DNA from: Rhizobium sp. P32RR-XVIII
GTDB taxonomy: Bacteria > Pseudomonadota > Alphaproteobacteria > Rhizobiales > Rhizobiaceae
Direction: 5' to 3'
Length of the DNA stretch: 64,000 nucleotides
Assembly: GCF_012641395.1 (NCBI RefSeq)
Contig: NZ_JABAIH010000002.1
Location: 372,001 to 436,000, forward strand
Shown here: positions 29,330-38,624 of the stretch, piece by piece
How the letters are laid out: each line of letters starts with the position of its first letter
How positions within the stretch are numbered: the stretch's first letter is position 1
Translations under genes and position numbers: made by a program
The notes under the pieces: model-generated
Databases searched by the model: none
What the model was told of the DNA's origin: nothing
Seen by the model: the letters and a program-made list of their open reading frames with translations, nothing else

Positions 29330-29825
29330 TTTCGCCGTGATAGTCGGAACGCGCCACCTCGCGAAAGCCGAGTTTCTCGGCAACGCGAAGTGATCGCGCA
29401 TTGTCGGGGCTGATGATGCAGGTCACGGCCTTGCCGGGAAAATTTTCTTCAGCCCATCGAAGCAATGCTTTCAAGGCTTCGGTGGCGTAGCCGCGCCCAT
29501 GCGCGGACGGCAGCAGCACCCAGCCGGTCTCCAGCGTGCCTTCGAGGGACGGTTTCATGTCCCGCCGCACCTCGTGGAAGCCCGCTTCGCCGATAAGCCG
29601 GCCCGTTTCCTTCTCTTCGATTGCGAGAAAGCCGAAGCCCATGAAATGCCACATGCCGGCGCTGCGTATCAGCCTCGCCCAGGTTTGCTCGCGCGTCGAG
29701 GGGATGCCGCTGATGAAGCGGACGACGGCTTCATCGCTCCACAGGCCCACATAATCATCGAAATCTTCGAGGCGATGGGCGCGCAGAATCAATCGCTGCG
29801 TTTCGATGGTGGGAATGTTGACCAT
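29292..29825 (-). CDS. GNAT family N-acetyltransferase (RimJ/RimL-like)
   Basis: 177 residues. IETQRLILRAHRLEDFDDYV, then AGFHEVRRDMKPSLEGTLETG and the acetyl-CoA loop VLLPSAHGRGYATEALKALL (about 103-122) are the RimJ/RimL acetyltransferase pattern, which N-acetylates proteins or small amines. The substrate is unknown. The 3' end overlaps ribE by 38 bases on the other strand. Confidence 0.9.
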   Translation of the reverse strand: MVNIPTIETQRLILRAHRLEDFDDYVGLWSDEAVVRFISGIPSTREQTWARLIRSAGMWHFMGFGFLAIEEKETGRLIGEAGFHEVRRDMKPSLEGTLETGWVLLPSAHGRGYATEALKALLRWAEENFPGKAVTCIISPDNARSLRVAEKLGFREVARSDYHGEIILLSRTGTQPA

Positions 29826-29852
29826 GACTATCGTTCTCTGAAAAACGCCATT

Positions 29853-30356
29853 TCACGCGCCGGGTTCGCCGTCCCAATAGTCGAGATCGCTTTCCGCCCG
29901 TCCGATGAAGCGGAAGCGGCCGGACTGCGCTTCCTCATGATTTGTTTTGGCAAGAAATTTCCCGGAGTCGGGGTACTCGACGATCTCCGTCTTTGCCATC
30001 GTCGAAATGCCGAGATAGATCAGCGTCGTGGCACCGGTGTTAAGGATTTGATGCGCCGTTTCCTTGCCCCCAGCCGGTGCGCCGAGCGTGTCGCCCTTCC
30101 TGATTGGGTAACGTTCGCTGCCGAAGCGATATTCGCCTGTTCCCTCAATCACGAAGAACAATTCATCCTCGACATGGTGATTGTGGAACGGACAGCTCGA
30201 TTTGCCGGGCGGCACCTCGTTGTAGCAGATCCCGAGATTGGAAAGACCGAGCAGGCGGCCGAACGAAGCATCGGCGCTTTCATAGAGGGCGCCCTGTGTC
30301 CAGCGCTCGAGCGTCAGATCGGCAACATTGAGAACCGGTTTGATGTCCCGTGGCAT
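29853..30356 (-). CDS. Cupin domain protein
   Basis: 167 residues. Two cupin motifs: CPFHNHHVEDELFFVIEGTG with the His/His/Glu metal ligands (about 56-75), and GAPAGGKETAHQILNTGATT with the later His. A single small beta-barrel, probably metal-binding. No recognisable substrate; the arrangement resembles small sugar-binding or oxalate-like cupins. It sits 27 bases upstream of the acetyltransferase on the same strand, so the two may be co-transcribed. Confidence 0.85.
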   Translation of the reverse strand: MPRDIKPVLNVADLTLERWTQGALYESADASFGRLLGLSNLGICYNEVPPGKSSCPFHNHHVEDELFFVIEGTGEYRFGSERYPIRKGDTLGAPAGGKETAHQILNTGATTLIYLGISTMAKTEIVEYPDSGKFLAKTNHEEAQSGRFRFIGRAESDLDYWDGEPGA

Positions 30357-30430
30357 GTCTTCTCCCCTTTACGAGGGTCAGGAGACCACCAATCCGAGTT
30401 GAATTTCAATAGGCTTCGGAAGAATTGTTG

Positions 30431-30465
30431 AAAGAGGCGGCGCGGCGAACTGCGCCGCCTCTTTT
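30431..30465. terminator. Terminator-like hairpin after the 119-residue exported protein
   Basis: AAAGAGGCGGCGC (30431-30443) pairs with GCGCCGCCTCTTTT (30452-30465). It lies just after the stop of the leftward gene at 30469. The flanks are A/T on both sides, so it can work in either direction. Confidence 0.75.
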
Positions 30466-30468
30466 CGA

Positions 30469-30828
30469 TCAGCTGGTATAGAACGTGATGCTGCCGTTCG
30501 CCGCCTGTTCGGCGTTGACGACATCATGGACGTTCACCCCTTTACTGGCGAGCTCACGGGTCAGCATTCGGTTGGCATAGATCGAGGCCTGGATTCGGCG
30601 AACATCGTATGCCGAGCGCGGCGGAGCAGAGCGCGGACCTTCTACGTCGGGGTTCTCACCGTTCCAGGCGTAGAACTGCTGGACGGTAAAGTCCGTGCCG
30701 TGGAAATTGCGCAGCGTTTGGTCGATGCCGCCTGTGGTGTTCATGCCAAGGCTTTCAGCACGGCTGACGCCGGCAAGCGCGAGCGAGGAGAGGGCGGAAG
30801 CGATGGCGATTTTAGCAACGCGGTTCAT
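30469..30828 (-). CDS. Small exported protein of unknown function
   Basis: 119 residues from the ATG at 30828; an ATG at 30843 adds five residues over the ribosome-binding site AAGGA. The N-terminus MNRVAKIAIASALSSLALAG followed by VSRAES is a signal peptide. The mature protein is about 95 residues, without cysteines, with a polar middle (DVEGPRSAPPRSAYDVRRIQ) and an N-terminal motif GGIDQTLRNFHGTDFTVQQF. I do not recognise the family. It is leftward, followed by its own terminator, and sits inside the interruption of the riboflavin cluster. Confidence 0.75.
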   Translation of the reverse strand: MNRVAKIAIASALSSLALAGVSRAESLGMNTTGGIDQTLRNFHGTDFTVQQFYAWNGENPDVEGPRSAPPRSAYDVRRIQASIYANRMLTRELASKGVNVHDVVNAEQAANGSITFYTS

Positions 30829-31161
30829 GATGTATCCTTTCATCAGCTGCGGCGGTCGCCTGTCATGCAGGGATCGTCTGCGTTACGCATTTTGAATTGG
30901 GTCAGCTGACGTGCGAAATCAATGGGCTAACATACTGAAACATAATTACAAATTATTCATTTTAGCTGCCCTTGATTTGCCCCTTTCAAGGCGTTCGGCA
31001 GGGCTCGCCGCGAGGGGTGGCCCCGCATATCTGCTATCCTGTTGCAGCGATTTCCGTATTTGCATTTCAGCCATGATCCGAATTTACTTGCCATTCATCG
31101 GCAGGCGTGTTTTGACCGCGGCCTGCCGAGTGGCAAAGTCCTCAAAAACCGAAGGTGATGC
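30829..31161. other. 333-base intergenic region, divergent promoters and ribH leader
   Basis: No gene is supported here. It must hold promoters for the leftward exported protein and for ribH-nusB. An AT-rich block at about 30930-30965 is the likeliest ribH promoter area. A large hairpin at 31088-31136 occupies the end of the region. The conserved elements of an FMN riboswitch are not present. Confidence 0.5.
31088..31136 (+). promoter_or_regulatory. Leader hairpin 25 bases before ribH
   Basis: Inner arms CGGCAGGC (31099-31106) and GCCTGCCG (31121-31128), extended by outer arms TTGCCA (31088-31093) and TGGCAA (31131-31136) across a small internal loop. No T-run follows, so it is not a terminator. 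It lies just ahead of the AAGGTG ribosome-binding site and could affect translation or stability of the ribH-nusB message. Confidence 0.45.
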
Positions 31162-31623
31162 ATGGCGCGAGACAACGCTCCCCATATTTTGATCGTCGAA
31201 GCCCGCTTCTACGACGACATGGCAGACGCACTTCTGGAGGGTGCCACCTTCGCTTTGAAAGAGGCTGGCGCGACCTATGAGGTCGTGACCGTTCCCGGTG
31301 CCCTGGAAATTCCGGCGACGATCGCCATGGCGCTCGATGGCGCGGATAATGGCGGCACGCACTATGATGGCTATGTCGCGCTTGGTATGGTTATCCGCGG
31401 CGAGACCTATCACTTCGAGATCGTGTCGAACGAATCCTCCCGGGCACTGATGGATCTCGCTGTCAGCGAGTCGCTGGCCATCGGCAACGGTATCCTGACG
31501 GTCGAAAACGATGAGCAGGCTTGGGTGCGCGCCCGCCGCTCGGATAAGGACAAGGGCGGATTTGCCGCTCGCGCAGCTCTCACGATGATCGAGCTGAAGA
31601 AGAAATTGGGTGCATACGAATGA
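31162..31623 (+). CDS. ribH: 6,7-dimethyl-8-ribityllumazine synthase
   Basis: 153 residues. Condenses the ribityl pyrimidine with dihydroxybutanone phosphate. Active-site segments: [36 protein letters not shown] with the catalytic His, and [17 protein letters not shown]. The nusB neighbour suggests the RibH1 form of Rhizobiales. The stop overlaps the nusB start by four bases (ATGA). Confidence 0.96.
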   Translation: MARDNAPHILIVEARFYDDMADALLEGATFALKEAGATYEVVTVPGALEIPATIAMALDGADNGGTHYDGYVALGMVIRGETYHFEIVSNESSRALMDLAVSESLAIGNGILTVENDEQAWVRARRSDKDKGGFAARAALTMIELKKKLGAYE

Positions 31624-32102
31624 GCAATGAAAACCCGGAGCGTCAGGTGAAGACGGCGAACCAGCGCGGGGCTGCGCGGCTGGCTGCCGTTCAGGCGCTC
31701 TATCAGATGGATGTCGGCGGAGCCGGTGTTCTGGAGATTGTCGCCGAATACGAGGCGCATCGCCTCGGCCAGGAAATCGACGGCGAAACCTATCTCAAGG
31801 CCGATCCCGCCTGGTTTCGTTCCATCGTCTCCGGCGTCGTGCGCGAGCAACTGCGCCTTGATCCGCTGATTGCCTCCGCTCTCCAGGACGACTGGGCGCT
31901 TTCGCGCCTGGACAGCACCGTGCGCGCCATCCTGCGCGCCGGGGTCTTCGAACTTCTCGACCGCAAGGACGTGCCGGTGGCTGTGATCGTCACGGAATAT
32001 GTCGAGATCGCCCGGGCCTTCTTCGAAGATGACGAGCCGAAGCTCGTCAACGCCGTGCTCGACCGCATCGCCAAGCAGGTGCGCGGCGAGGCGAAGAAGT
32101 AA
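31620..32102 (+). CDS. nusB: Transcription antitermination protein NusB
   Basis: 160 residues. All-helical RNA-binding factor that acts with NusE (S10) at boxA in rRNA operons. Signatures: [39 protein letters not shown] and [14 protein letters not shown]. The ATGA overlap with ribH couples translation of the two. Confidence 0.97.
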   Translation: MSNENPERQVKTANQRGAARLAAVQALYQMDVGGAGVLEIVAEYEAHRLGQEIDGETYLKADPAWFRSIVSGVVREQLRLDPLIASALQDDWALSRLDSTVRAILRAGVFELLDRKDVPVAVIVTEYVEIARAFFEDDEPKLVNAVLDRIAKQVRGEAKK

Positions 32103-32170
32103 CCTTCCGTCCACTAGCGCACCATTTCCCTGTTTCTGCTGCACTGCAAGGGTTTTCGCCCTTGGCGGTC

Positions 32171-32199
32171 TTGACGTCCTGTTTTCTGCCACGCAATCT
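32171..32199 (+). promoter_or_regulatory. Candidate promoter of hppA
   Basis: TTGACG (32171-32176), 17-base spacer, CAATCT (32194-32199), about 95 bases before the hppA start. The -35 fits the rhizobial consensus well, the -10 only partly. Confidence 0.3.
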
Positions 32200-32295
32200 C
32201 CGGACGCAAAGCTAGACCGTTTTAGTGGAGAGAAGACGATTCGGCTGCGCTCGCGCCGAGCGGAGGAGTTTTCGGCGCATTGGGAGGAGGAGCGA

Positions 32296-34431
32296 ATGAC
32301 CATTCTTATAAGTGTAATAATATGCGGTCTGCTCTCGGTGGCCTATGCCATCTGGGCAACCCGGTCGGTGCTGGCCGCCGATCAGGGGAACAGCCGCATG
32401 CAGGAAATCGCGGGCTATATCCGCGAGGGCGCGCAGGCTTATCTGATGCGCCAGTACAAAGCGATTGCGATCGTCGGTATCGTTGTTTTCATTGCAGCTT
32501 GGCTGCTTCTTTCCGGCACGGCGGCCATCGGATTTCTGATCGGCGCCGTTCTTTCAGGTGCTGCCGGCTTTATCGGCATGCACGTGTCCGTCCGGGCAAA
32601 TGTGCGCACGGCGCAGGCCGCCTCGCATAGCCTTTCCGCTGGCCTCGACATCGCCTTCAAATCCGGAGCGATCACCGGCATGCTCGTTGCCGGCTTGGCG
32701 TTGCTCGGCGTGTCCATCTACTATTTCATCCTGACCGTCCTGCTCGGCCACGAAAGCGGTTCTCGCGAAGTCATCGACGCTCTCGTCGCGCTCGGCTTCG
32801 GCGCGTCGCTGATCTCGATCTTCGCCCGCCTCGGCGGCGGGATCTTCACCAAGGGTGCGGATGTCGGCGGCGACCTGGTTGGCAAGGTAGAGGCTGGTAT
32901 TCCCGAGGACGATCCGCGCAATCCGGCAACGATCGCAGATAACGTCGGCGATAACGTCGGCGACTGCGCGGGCATGGCAGCCGACCTTTTCGAGACTTAC
33001 GCCGTCTCTGTCGTCGCGACCATGGTTCTCGCCTCGATCTTCTTTGCCGGCGCACCGATCCTGCAGTCGGCGATGATCTACCCGCTGGCAATCTGCGGCG
33101 CCTGCATCATCACCTCGATCATCGGCACCTTCTTCGTCAAGCTCGGCAGCAACGGCTCGATCATGGGCGCCCTTTACAAGGGCCTGGTGGTCACCGGCCT
33201 GCTGTCGATCATTGGGCTTGGTTTGGCAACGTCCCTGACGGTGGGATGGGGTTCGCTCGGTCAGGTCGGCGGTGCCGAAGTCACGGGCACGAACCTCTTC
33301 GTCTGCGGTTTGGTCGGCCTCGTGGTGACAGCACTTATCGTCGTCATCACCGAATATTACACCGGCACCAACAAGCGCCCGGTCAATTCCATCGCGCAGG
33401 CCTCGGTGACCGGACACGGAACCAATGTCATTCAGGGCCTCGCTGTCTCCCTGGAATCGACAGCGCTGCCCGCAATCGTCATCGTCGGTGGCATTATCGC
33501 GACCTACCAGCTGGGCGGCCTCTTCGGGACCGGCATCGCTGTCACTGCCATGCTCGGACTTGCCGGCATGATCGTGGCGCTCGATGCCTTCGGCCCAGTG
33601 ACCGACAATGCCGGCGGCATCGCCGAAATGTCTCACCTGCCGCCGGAGGTCCGCAAGTCGACGGACGCGCTGGACGCCGTCGGTAACACGACGAAGGCCG
33701 TGACCAAAGGCTATGCGATCGGCTCTGCCGGTCTCGGCGCGCTGGTGCTTTTTGCAGCCTATGCGAACGACCTGCAGTATTTCGCCCAGCACGGCGACCA
33801 ATATCCGTACTTCGCGAATATCGGCACGATCTCCTTTGAGCTGTCGAATCCCTATGTCGTGGCGGGGCTGCTCTTCGGTGGCCTTATTCCTTACCTTTTC
33901 GGTGGCATCGCGATGACGGCGGTCGGCCGCGCCGCCGGCGCGATCGTCGAGGAAGTGCGTCTTCAGTTCAAGACGAAGCCAGGCATCATGCAGGGCACCG
34001 AAAAGCCGGACTACGGCAAGGCGGTGGATCTGCTGACAAAAGCCGCGATCCGCGAGATGATTATCCCCTCGCTGCTGCCGGTCCTGGCTCCGATCGTTGT
34101 CTATTTCGGCGTCCTGCTGATCTCCGGCTCCAAGGCTTCGGCGTTTGCGGCGCTTGGCGCATCGCTGCTCGGGGTGATCATCAATGGCCTCTTCGTCGCC
34201 ATTTCGATGACCTCGGGCGGCGGCGCATGGGACAACGCCAAGAAGTCCTTCGAGGACGGCTTCGTCGATAAGAACGGCGTTCGCCATATGAAGGGTTCGG
34301 ATGCGCACAAGGCATCCGTTACCGGCGATACGGTCGGCGATCCTTACAAGGATACCGCTGGGCCGGCCGTCAATCCCGCGATCAAGATCACCAATATCGT
34401 CGCCTTGCTGCTGCTGGCCGTGCTGGCCTGA
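32296..34431 (+). CDS. hppA: Membrane-bound proton-translocating pyrophosphatase, K+-insensitive
   Basis: 711 residues from the ATG at 32296, which follows GGAGGAGGAG. About 16 transmembrane helices. Pyrophosphate-binding acidic motifs include [39 protein letters not shown] and [17 protein letters not shown]. The residue that separates the two classes is Lys in [14 protein letters not shown]+-dependent enzymes have Ala there, so this is the K+-independent proton pump. It couples PPi hydrolysis to proton export. A terminator shared with the convergent bamE follows. Confidence 0.97.
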   Translation: MTILISVIICGLLSVAYAIWATRSVLAADQGNSRMQEIAGYIREGAQAYLMRQYKAIAIVGIVVFIAAWLLLSGTAAIGFLIGAVLSGAAGFIGMHVSVRANVRTAQAASHSLSAGLDIAFKSGAITGMLVAGLALLGVSIYYFILTVLLGHESGSREVIDALVALGFGASLISIFARLGGGIFTKGADVGGDLVGKVEAGIPEDDPRNPATIADNVGDNVGDCAGMAADLFETYAVSVVATMVLASIFFAGAPILQSAMIYPLAICGACIITSIIGTFFVKLGSNGSIMGALYKGLVVTGLLSIIGLGLATSLTVGWGSLGQVGGAEVTGTNLFVCGLVGLVVTALIVVITEYYTGTNKRPVNSIAQASVTGHGTNVIQGLAVSLESTALPAIVIVGGIIATYQLGGLFGTGIAVTAMLGLAGMIVALDAFGPVTDNAGGIAEMSHLPPEVRKSTDALDAVGNTTKAVTKGYAIGSAGLGALVLFAAYANDLQYFAQHGDQYPYFANIGTISFELSNPYVVAGLLFGGLIPYLFGGIAMTAVGRAAGAIVEEVRLQFKTKPGIMQGTEKPDYGKAVDLLTKAAIREMIIPSLLPVLAPIVVYFGVLLISGSKASAFAALGASLLGVIINGLFVAISMTSGGGAWDNAKKSFEDGFVDKNGVRHMKGSDAHKASVTGDTVGDPYKDTAGPAVNPAIKITNIVALLLLAVLA

Positions 34432-34451
34432 TCGAACAGAAAGGTACAATA

Positions 34452-34488
34452 AAGAAACCCGCCGGAGCGATCCGGCGGGTTTCTTTTT
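34452..34488. terminator. Bidirectional terminator between hppA and bamE
   Basis: AAGAAACCCGCCGG (from 34452) pairs with CCGGCGGGTTTCTT (to 34485), with T-rich sequence on the right and A-rich sequence on the left, so it can end both convergent genes. Confidence 0.9.
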
Positions 34489-34499
34489 GGGTTTCGATC

Positions 34500-35027
34500 C
34501 TACTGGATACTTGCCGGGTTCGCCGGATTGCCCGAGGGCGTTCCGAACAAGCTCTTGGCTGCGCTGCCGGCGCCGCCGGCCAGAACCTGCTGAAGGAAGC
34601 TCAGCTCGCGGCCGCCCGTCGGGGTCACGCGCGAAATCGTATCAAACACCTTGCCGTCCTGAAGGGTGTAGTTCGCCCGCCGTGTCACGACGCCGTCCTT
34701 GTCGAAATAGATCGCAAGCACGCTCTGATCCACGACCTTCAACTTTTGGAAGGCGACGGAACGGGTGCGCTTCTGTGAAATATAATAGAAGACCTCGCTG
34801 TCGAACGTTGCCGTGGTCGAAGGCGTGCCAAGCGACAGGAGCACCTGTTCGCGGCTCGAACCTTCGGGAACGAGATTGAGGGACTCCTGGTCGACGACAT
34901 AGCCGCCGTTGAGGACGGTGCCGGTGCTCTCGCAGCTGGTAAGACCTGCTGCGGAAATGATGATGGCAATGGCTGCGCTGCTGAAGAATTTCATGTCATA
35001 CTTGAAATACCGTCTCTTCAACGACAT
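34500..35027 (-). CDS. bamE: Outer membrane protein assembly factor BamE
   Basis: 175 residues. Lipoprotein partner of BamA/BamD in outer-membrane protein insertion. The basic N-region KRRYFKYDMKFFSSAA is followed by a hydrophobic stretch and the lipobox LTSC. The SmpA/OmlA fold shows LVPEGSSREQVLLSLGTPST and FYYISQKRTRSVAFQKLKV. The start at 35027 is preferred because GGGAG lies 5 bases upstream; an ATG at 34994 also keeps the signal. A Gly/Pro-rich C-terminal tail is longer than in E. coli BamE, as usual in rhizobia. Confidence 0.93.
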   Translation of the reverse strand: MSLKRRYFKYDMKFFSSAAIAIIISAAGLTSCESTGTVLNGGYVVDQESLNLVPEGSSREQVLLSLGTPSTTATFDSEVFYYISQKRTRSVAFQKLKVVDQSVLAIYFDKDGVVTRRANYTLQDGKVFDTISRVTPTGGRELSFLQQVLAGGAGSAAKSLFGTPSGNPANPASIQ

Positions 35028-35270
35028 TTACTCCCTTTAAGTATCGATAGGCAGCTTCGAGCCCTGCAATCACCGCTGATGCAAAATCTTTGTGGCCTTT
35101 CCGGGGTCGAATTTTCCCATTCCCCAGGATCCAACCTACAAGGACACTGTTCCGAAAGTGGTCACCTTCGGCATTGCAATTCGCGCTTGCTTCGGTAAAC
35201 CAGCTTTCGAAATCATGCAACACGGCCCGCGCTACGGCGCGTGAAGAATAAGGCTTTTCCGGAAGAAACT

Positions 35271-35354
35271 ATGATCTTCGGGCTTTTTCGTAAGAAGAAC
35301 AGCAATCAGGCAATCATCGATCGGTAGTACTCGACGCTGACCGCAGCAGCGCGC
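35271..35354 (+). pseudogene. Original N-terminal coding part of the bc1 chaperone, ending in an amber codon
   Basis: From the ATG at 35271 (GGAAGAA ahead) the frame reads MIFGLFRKKNSNQAIIDR, then TAG at 35325-35327, then YSTLTAAAR leading straight into the next entry. That N-terminus is typical of rhizobial ubiquinol-cytochrome c chaperone proteins, where a Gln or Leu codon occupies the TAG position (CAG to TAG is one change). The break therefore looks recent, or is a base-call error. Confidence 0.75.
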
Positions 35355-35807
35355 ATGCCGCAATTCTATGAGGGCATGAATGTCCCAGACACCGTGATGG
35401 GTCGTTTCGAGATGCTGTCTCTGGTGATGATCCTTTTTTTCCGGCGCACGCGTTCCTCCGGGACCAGCGGCCAGGAAATCGCTCAGGAGATCGTGGACGC
35501 CTTCTTTCAGGATATTGACCATTCGATCCGCGAACTTGGCATCGGTGACGTGGGCGTGCCGAAGCGGATGAAGAAGCTTGCCGGCATGTTCTACGGCCGG
35601 CTTGAGTCCTACTCGGCGGCATTGGATGCCGGCGACCGTGCGGCGCTTGCGGTGGCTCTCCAGCGCAATATCCACCCAGGGGCAACTGCCGACATGCAGG
35701 ATATGACGGCGCTTGCCAGCTGGATGTTCGATGCCGAAGCCGATCTGTCGGCTCAGTCGGAGGACAAGATCTCGACGGGCTCGGCGACGCTGCCGCAGGC
35801 AGCGTAA
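35355..35807 (+). CDS. Ubiquinol-cytochrome c chaperone family protein (CBP3-like), N-terminally truncated
   Basis: Helps assemble the cytochrome bc1 complex. The remaining 150 residues start at an ATG with no clear ribosome-binding site and carry the conserved core VPDTVMGRFEMLSLVMILFF, GTSGQEIAQEIVDAFFQDID, DVGVPKRMKKLAGMFYGR and RNIHPGATADMQDMTALASW. The family is normally about 175-180 residues; the missing 28 are encoded just upstream behind an amber codon at 35325-35327. Translation might restart here, giving a partly working protein. DUF177 follows after 10 bases with its own AAGGAGG. Confidence 0.85.
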   Translation: MPQFYEGMNVPDTVMGRFEMLSLVMILFFRRTRSSGTSGQEIAQEIVDAFFQDIDHSIRELGIGDVGVPKRMKKLAGMFYGRLESYSAALDAGDRAALAVALQRNIHPGATADMQDMTALASWMFDAEADLSAQSEDKISTGSATLPQAA

Positions 35808-35817
35808 GGAGGAAGCT

Positions 35818-36372
35818 ATGAGACAGCGCAACGACGACATTCCGTTTTCCTACCTCGTCAAGGTCGGCCATATCTCCGCAAATCCCGTCGAGGTGCACGT
35901 CGAGGCGGACCAGAAAGAGTTGAAGGCGCTTGCGAAGGCCTGGGACGTTCTTTCCGTCGATGATTTGCGTGCCGACCTCCAGATCAATCGCTGGAAAAAA
36001 GACGGCATCCGCGTCAAGGGCAGGGTGCAGGCAAAGATCGTTCAAGCGTGCATCGTCACCCTCGACCCCGTGCCGTCCTCGATCGACGAGCAGTTCGAAC
36101 AGATCTTCGTACCCGAGACGTCGAAACTTGCCCGGCACCCGGCCAACGACGCTGGCGAAATGGTTCTCGATCCCGACGGACCGGATCTGCCCGAGACCTT
36201 CACCGGGGATACGATCGACGCAGGCGAAGTGGTCACGGAATTCGCCGCGCTCGCGATCGATTCCTATCCACGCAAAGAGGGTATTGAGTTCGCCGATCAT
36301 ATCGAGGATACCGGCGAAAACGACAAAAAGCCCTCCGCCTTTGCAGCGCTCAAGGACTGGAAGAAGGACTGA
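35818..36372 (+). CDS. DUF177 (YceD) family protein
   Basis: 184 residues from the ATG at 35818, after AAGGAGG. YceD-type proteins affect 23S rRNA accumulation; the usual neighbours are rpmF and plsX, and plsX does follow here. Conserved segments: VKGRVQAKIVQACIVTLDPV with the family Cys, DEQFEQIFVPE and a long acidic loop ending in ALAIDSYPRKEGIEF. The coupling to the chaperone gene (10-base gap) is common in rhizobia. Confidence 0.9.
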   Translation: MRQRNDDIPFSYLVKVGHISANPVEVHVEADQKELKALAKAWDVLSVDDLRADLQINRWKKDGIRVKGRVQAKIVQACIVTLDPVPSSIDEQFEQIFVPETSKLARHPANDAGEMVLDPDGPDLPETFTGDTIDAGEVVTEFAALAIDSYPRKEGIEFADHIEDTGENDKKPSAFAALKDWKKD

Positions 36373-36476
36373 AGACCCGTTGGGTATTTGATACAATTCA
36401 GTTGTAAGCGACAGGAAAACCGGTATTTTGGCCGAAATTTTCGCCCCGCGGCGGAAGAATCAAGGATCAGGGACGC

Positions 36477-37523
36477 GTGATCAGAATATCTCTCGACCTC
36501 ATGGGTGGCGACTTCGGTCCCGAGGTTGTCATCCCAGGTGCCGCCAAGGCGCTGGAAAGGCATCCGGATATCTCATTCGTCTTCTACGGACTGAAAGAGC
36601 AGTGTGATCCGGTTCTTGCCAAGTTTCCGAAAGTCCGCGAACACTCCGTTTTTCACGATTGCGAGCTCGCCGTCCGCATGGACGAGAAGCCGAGCCAGGC
36701 GCTGCGTCGCGGCCGCTATATTTCCACGATGTGGCGTACCATCGAAGCCGTTAAGACGGGCGAGGCCGATGTAGCCGTTTCGGCAGGCAACACCGGCGCG
36801 CTCATGGCGATGGCGAAGTTCTGTCTGCGCACGATGGCCAATATCGAGCGCCCTGCGATTGCGGCGATCTGGCCGACGCTGCGGGGGGAAAGCATCGTTC
36901 TCGATGTCGGCGCCACGATCGGCGCCGATTCTCAGCAGCTCATGGATTTCGCCCTGATGGGCGGCGCCATGGCCCGCGCCCTGTTCGAGCTCGAACGCCC
37001 GACGATCGGCCTGCTCAATGTCGGCGTCGAAGAAATGAAGGGCCAGGAAGAGGTCAAGGAGGCGGGCCGGCTGCTTCGCGAGGCCAACATCGATTCGCTC
37101 GAATATTCCGGTTTCGTCGAAGGCAATGACATCGGCAAGGGTACCGTCGATGTCGTCGTCACGGAGGGCTTTTCAGGCAATATCGCCTTGAAGGCGGCCG
37201 AAGGTACGGCAAAGCAGATCGGCGAATATCTGCGCGCGGCGATGACGCGCACGCTGCTTGCCAAGATCGGGTATCTCTTCGCCAAGGCTGCTTTCGACAT
37301 GCTTCGCGAAAAGATGGACCCCAGCAAGGTCAATGGCGGCGTGTTCCTCGGCCTCAATGGCATCGTCATCAAGAGCCATGGCGGCGCCAATGCCGATGGT
37401 ATCGCTGCTGCCATCGAAGTCGGCTATGACATGGCCAAGAATGGCCTCAATCAGAAAATAGAAAACGATCTCAAGAGGTATCATGCCAAGCCTTTGCCCC
37501 CGAAGGGGCCGGAAGCGGCATGA
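36477..37523 (+). CDS. plsX: Phosphate acyltransferase PlsX
   Basis: 348 residues with a GTG start. Makes acyl-phosphate from acyl-ACP for phospholipid synthesis. Signatures: [20 protein letters not shown] at the start, [34 protein letters not shown], and the end segment [20 protein letters not shown]. fabH follows after 19 bases, the standard bacterial pairing. Confidence 0.97.
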   Translation: MIRISLDLMGGDFGPEVVIPGAAKALERHPDISFVFYGLKEQCDPVLAKFPKVREHSVFHDCELAVRMDEKPSQALRRGRYISTMWRTIEAVKTGEADVAVSAGNTGALMAMAKFCLRTMANIERPAIAAIWPTLRGESIVLDVGATIGADSQQLMDFALMGGAMARALFELERPTIGLLNVGVEEMKGQEEVKEAGRLLREANIDSLEYSGFVEGNDIGKGTVDVVVTEGFSGNIALKAAEGTAKQIGEYLRAAMTRTLLAKIGYLFAKAAFDMLREKMDPSKVNGGVFLGLNGIVIKSHGGANADGIAAAIEVGYDMAKNGLNQKIENDLKRYHAKPLPPKGPEAA

Positions 37524-37542
37524 ACGATAGGACTTAAGCAGA

Positions 37543-38514
37543 ATGATCCGTTCAGTGGTTCGCGGGTTCGGAGCCGCACTTCCGAAGCGCGTAATGACCA
37601 ATCGCGAAATGGAAGATGTCGTTGACACTTCGGACGAATGGATCGTCCAGCGCACGGGCATCCGCCAGAGATATATCGCCGGCGAGGGCGAAACCACCTC
37701 CTCGCTGGGTGAGCAGGCCGCCCGCGCGGCACTCGACAATGCCGGCCTGACGCCCGCTGACATCGATCTCATCATCTGTGCGACCTCGACGCCCGACAAC
37801 ACCTTCCCGGCGACGGCAGTCAATATCCAGAACCGTCTCGGCATGCACCACGGCTTTGCATTCGACGTTCAGGCGGTCTGCACCGGCTTCGTTTATGCGG
37901 TGACGACGGCCGATGCTTATATCCGTGGCGGCCTCGCTAAACGCGCCCTCGTGATCGGCGCCGAGACCTTCTCGCGTATCCTTGACTGGAACGATCGTAC
38001 TACCTGTGTTCTTTTCGGCGACGGCGCCGGAGCGATCGTGCTCGAAGCCGCTGAAGGGCAGGGCAGCACTTCCGACCGCGGTGTCCTGACGGCGCACCTT
38101 CGTTCCGATGGATCCCATAAGGAGAAGCTTTACGTCGATGGCGGTCCATCCAGCACCGGCACGGTCGGCAAGCTGCGCATGGAAGGCCGCGAAGTCTTCA
38201 AATATGCCGTGGGCATGATCACCGATGTGATCCAGGCTGCCTTCGAATCAACGGGCACGACGGCCGATGATCTGGACTGGCTCGTACCTCATCAGGCGAA
38301 CCGCCGCATCATTGATGGCTCCGCCAAAAAGCTGAACATCGCTCCCGAAAAGGTGGTGGTGACGGTCGATCTGCATGGCAATACGTCCGCCGCTTCCATT
38401 CCGCTTGCGCTTGCCACTGCGGCCGGCGACGGGCGCATCAAAAAGGGCGACCTTGTGATGCTGGAGGCGATGGGTGGTGGCTTCACCTGGGGGGCAATGC
38501 TCCTACGCTGGTAG
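37543..38514 (+). CDS. fabH: Beta-ketoacyl-ACP synthase III
   Basis: 323 residues. Starts fatty-acid synthesis by condensing acetyl-CoA with malonyl-ACP. The catalytic triad is complete: C113 in [12 protein letters not shown]250 in VPHQANRRI and N280 in [12 protein letters not shown]. It closes the DUF177-plsX-fabH group. Confidence 0.97.
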   Translation: MIRSVVRGFGAALPKRVMTNREMEDVVDTSDEWIVQRTGIRQRYIAGEGETTSSLGEQAARAALDNAGLTPADIDLIICATSTPDNTFPATAVNIQNRLGMHHGFAFDVQAVCTGFVYAVTTADAYIRGGLAKRALVIGAETFSRILDWNDRTTCVLFGDGAGAIVLEAAEGQGSTSDRGVLTAHLRSDGSHKEKLYVDGGPSSTGTVGKLRMEGREVFKYAVGMITDVIQAAFESTGTTADDLDWLVPHQANRRIIDGSAKKLNIAPEKVVVTVDLHGNTSAASIPLALATAAGDGRIKKGDLVMLEAMGGGFTWGAMLLRW

Positions 38515-38551
38515 CGGTAACAAATCCGAAAAAGTGGCGACGAACAAGAGC

Positions 38552-38580
38552 TTGACCGTAACACGCAAGAACAATAGTCT
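38552..38580 (+). promoter_or_regulatory. Candidate promoter of ihfA
   Basis: TTGACC (38552-38557), 17-base spacer, TAGTCT (38575-38580), predicted start near 38587, about 38 bases before the ATG. Confidence 0.4.
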
Positions 38581-38624
38581 TTGCTCACTTTCATAAAAGA
38601 TTTGTAGAATGTGGCGGGGAAACC

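Noticed and set aside
31000..31161. FMN riboswitch before ribH
   Set aside because: The conserved FMN aptamer elements were looked for and are not there; only a plain two-part stem is present.
32554..34449. A 631-codon frame antisense to hppA
   Set aside because: Same reason; its translation is charged low-complexity sequence typical of an antisense shadow, and hppA is certain.
34996..35223. A 75-codon leftward reading frame between bamE and the chaperone
   Set aside because: No family resemblance, no ribosome-binding site, and it runs over the bamE start region. The stretch is better read as the divergent promoter region.
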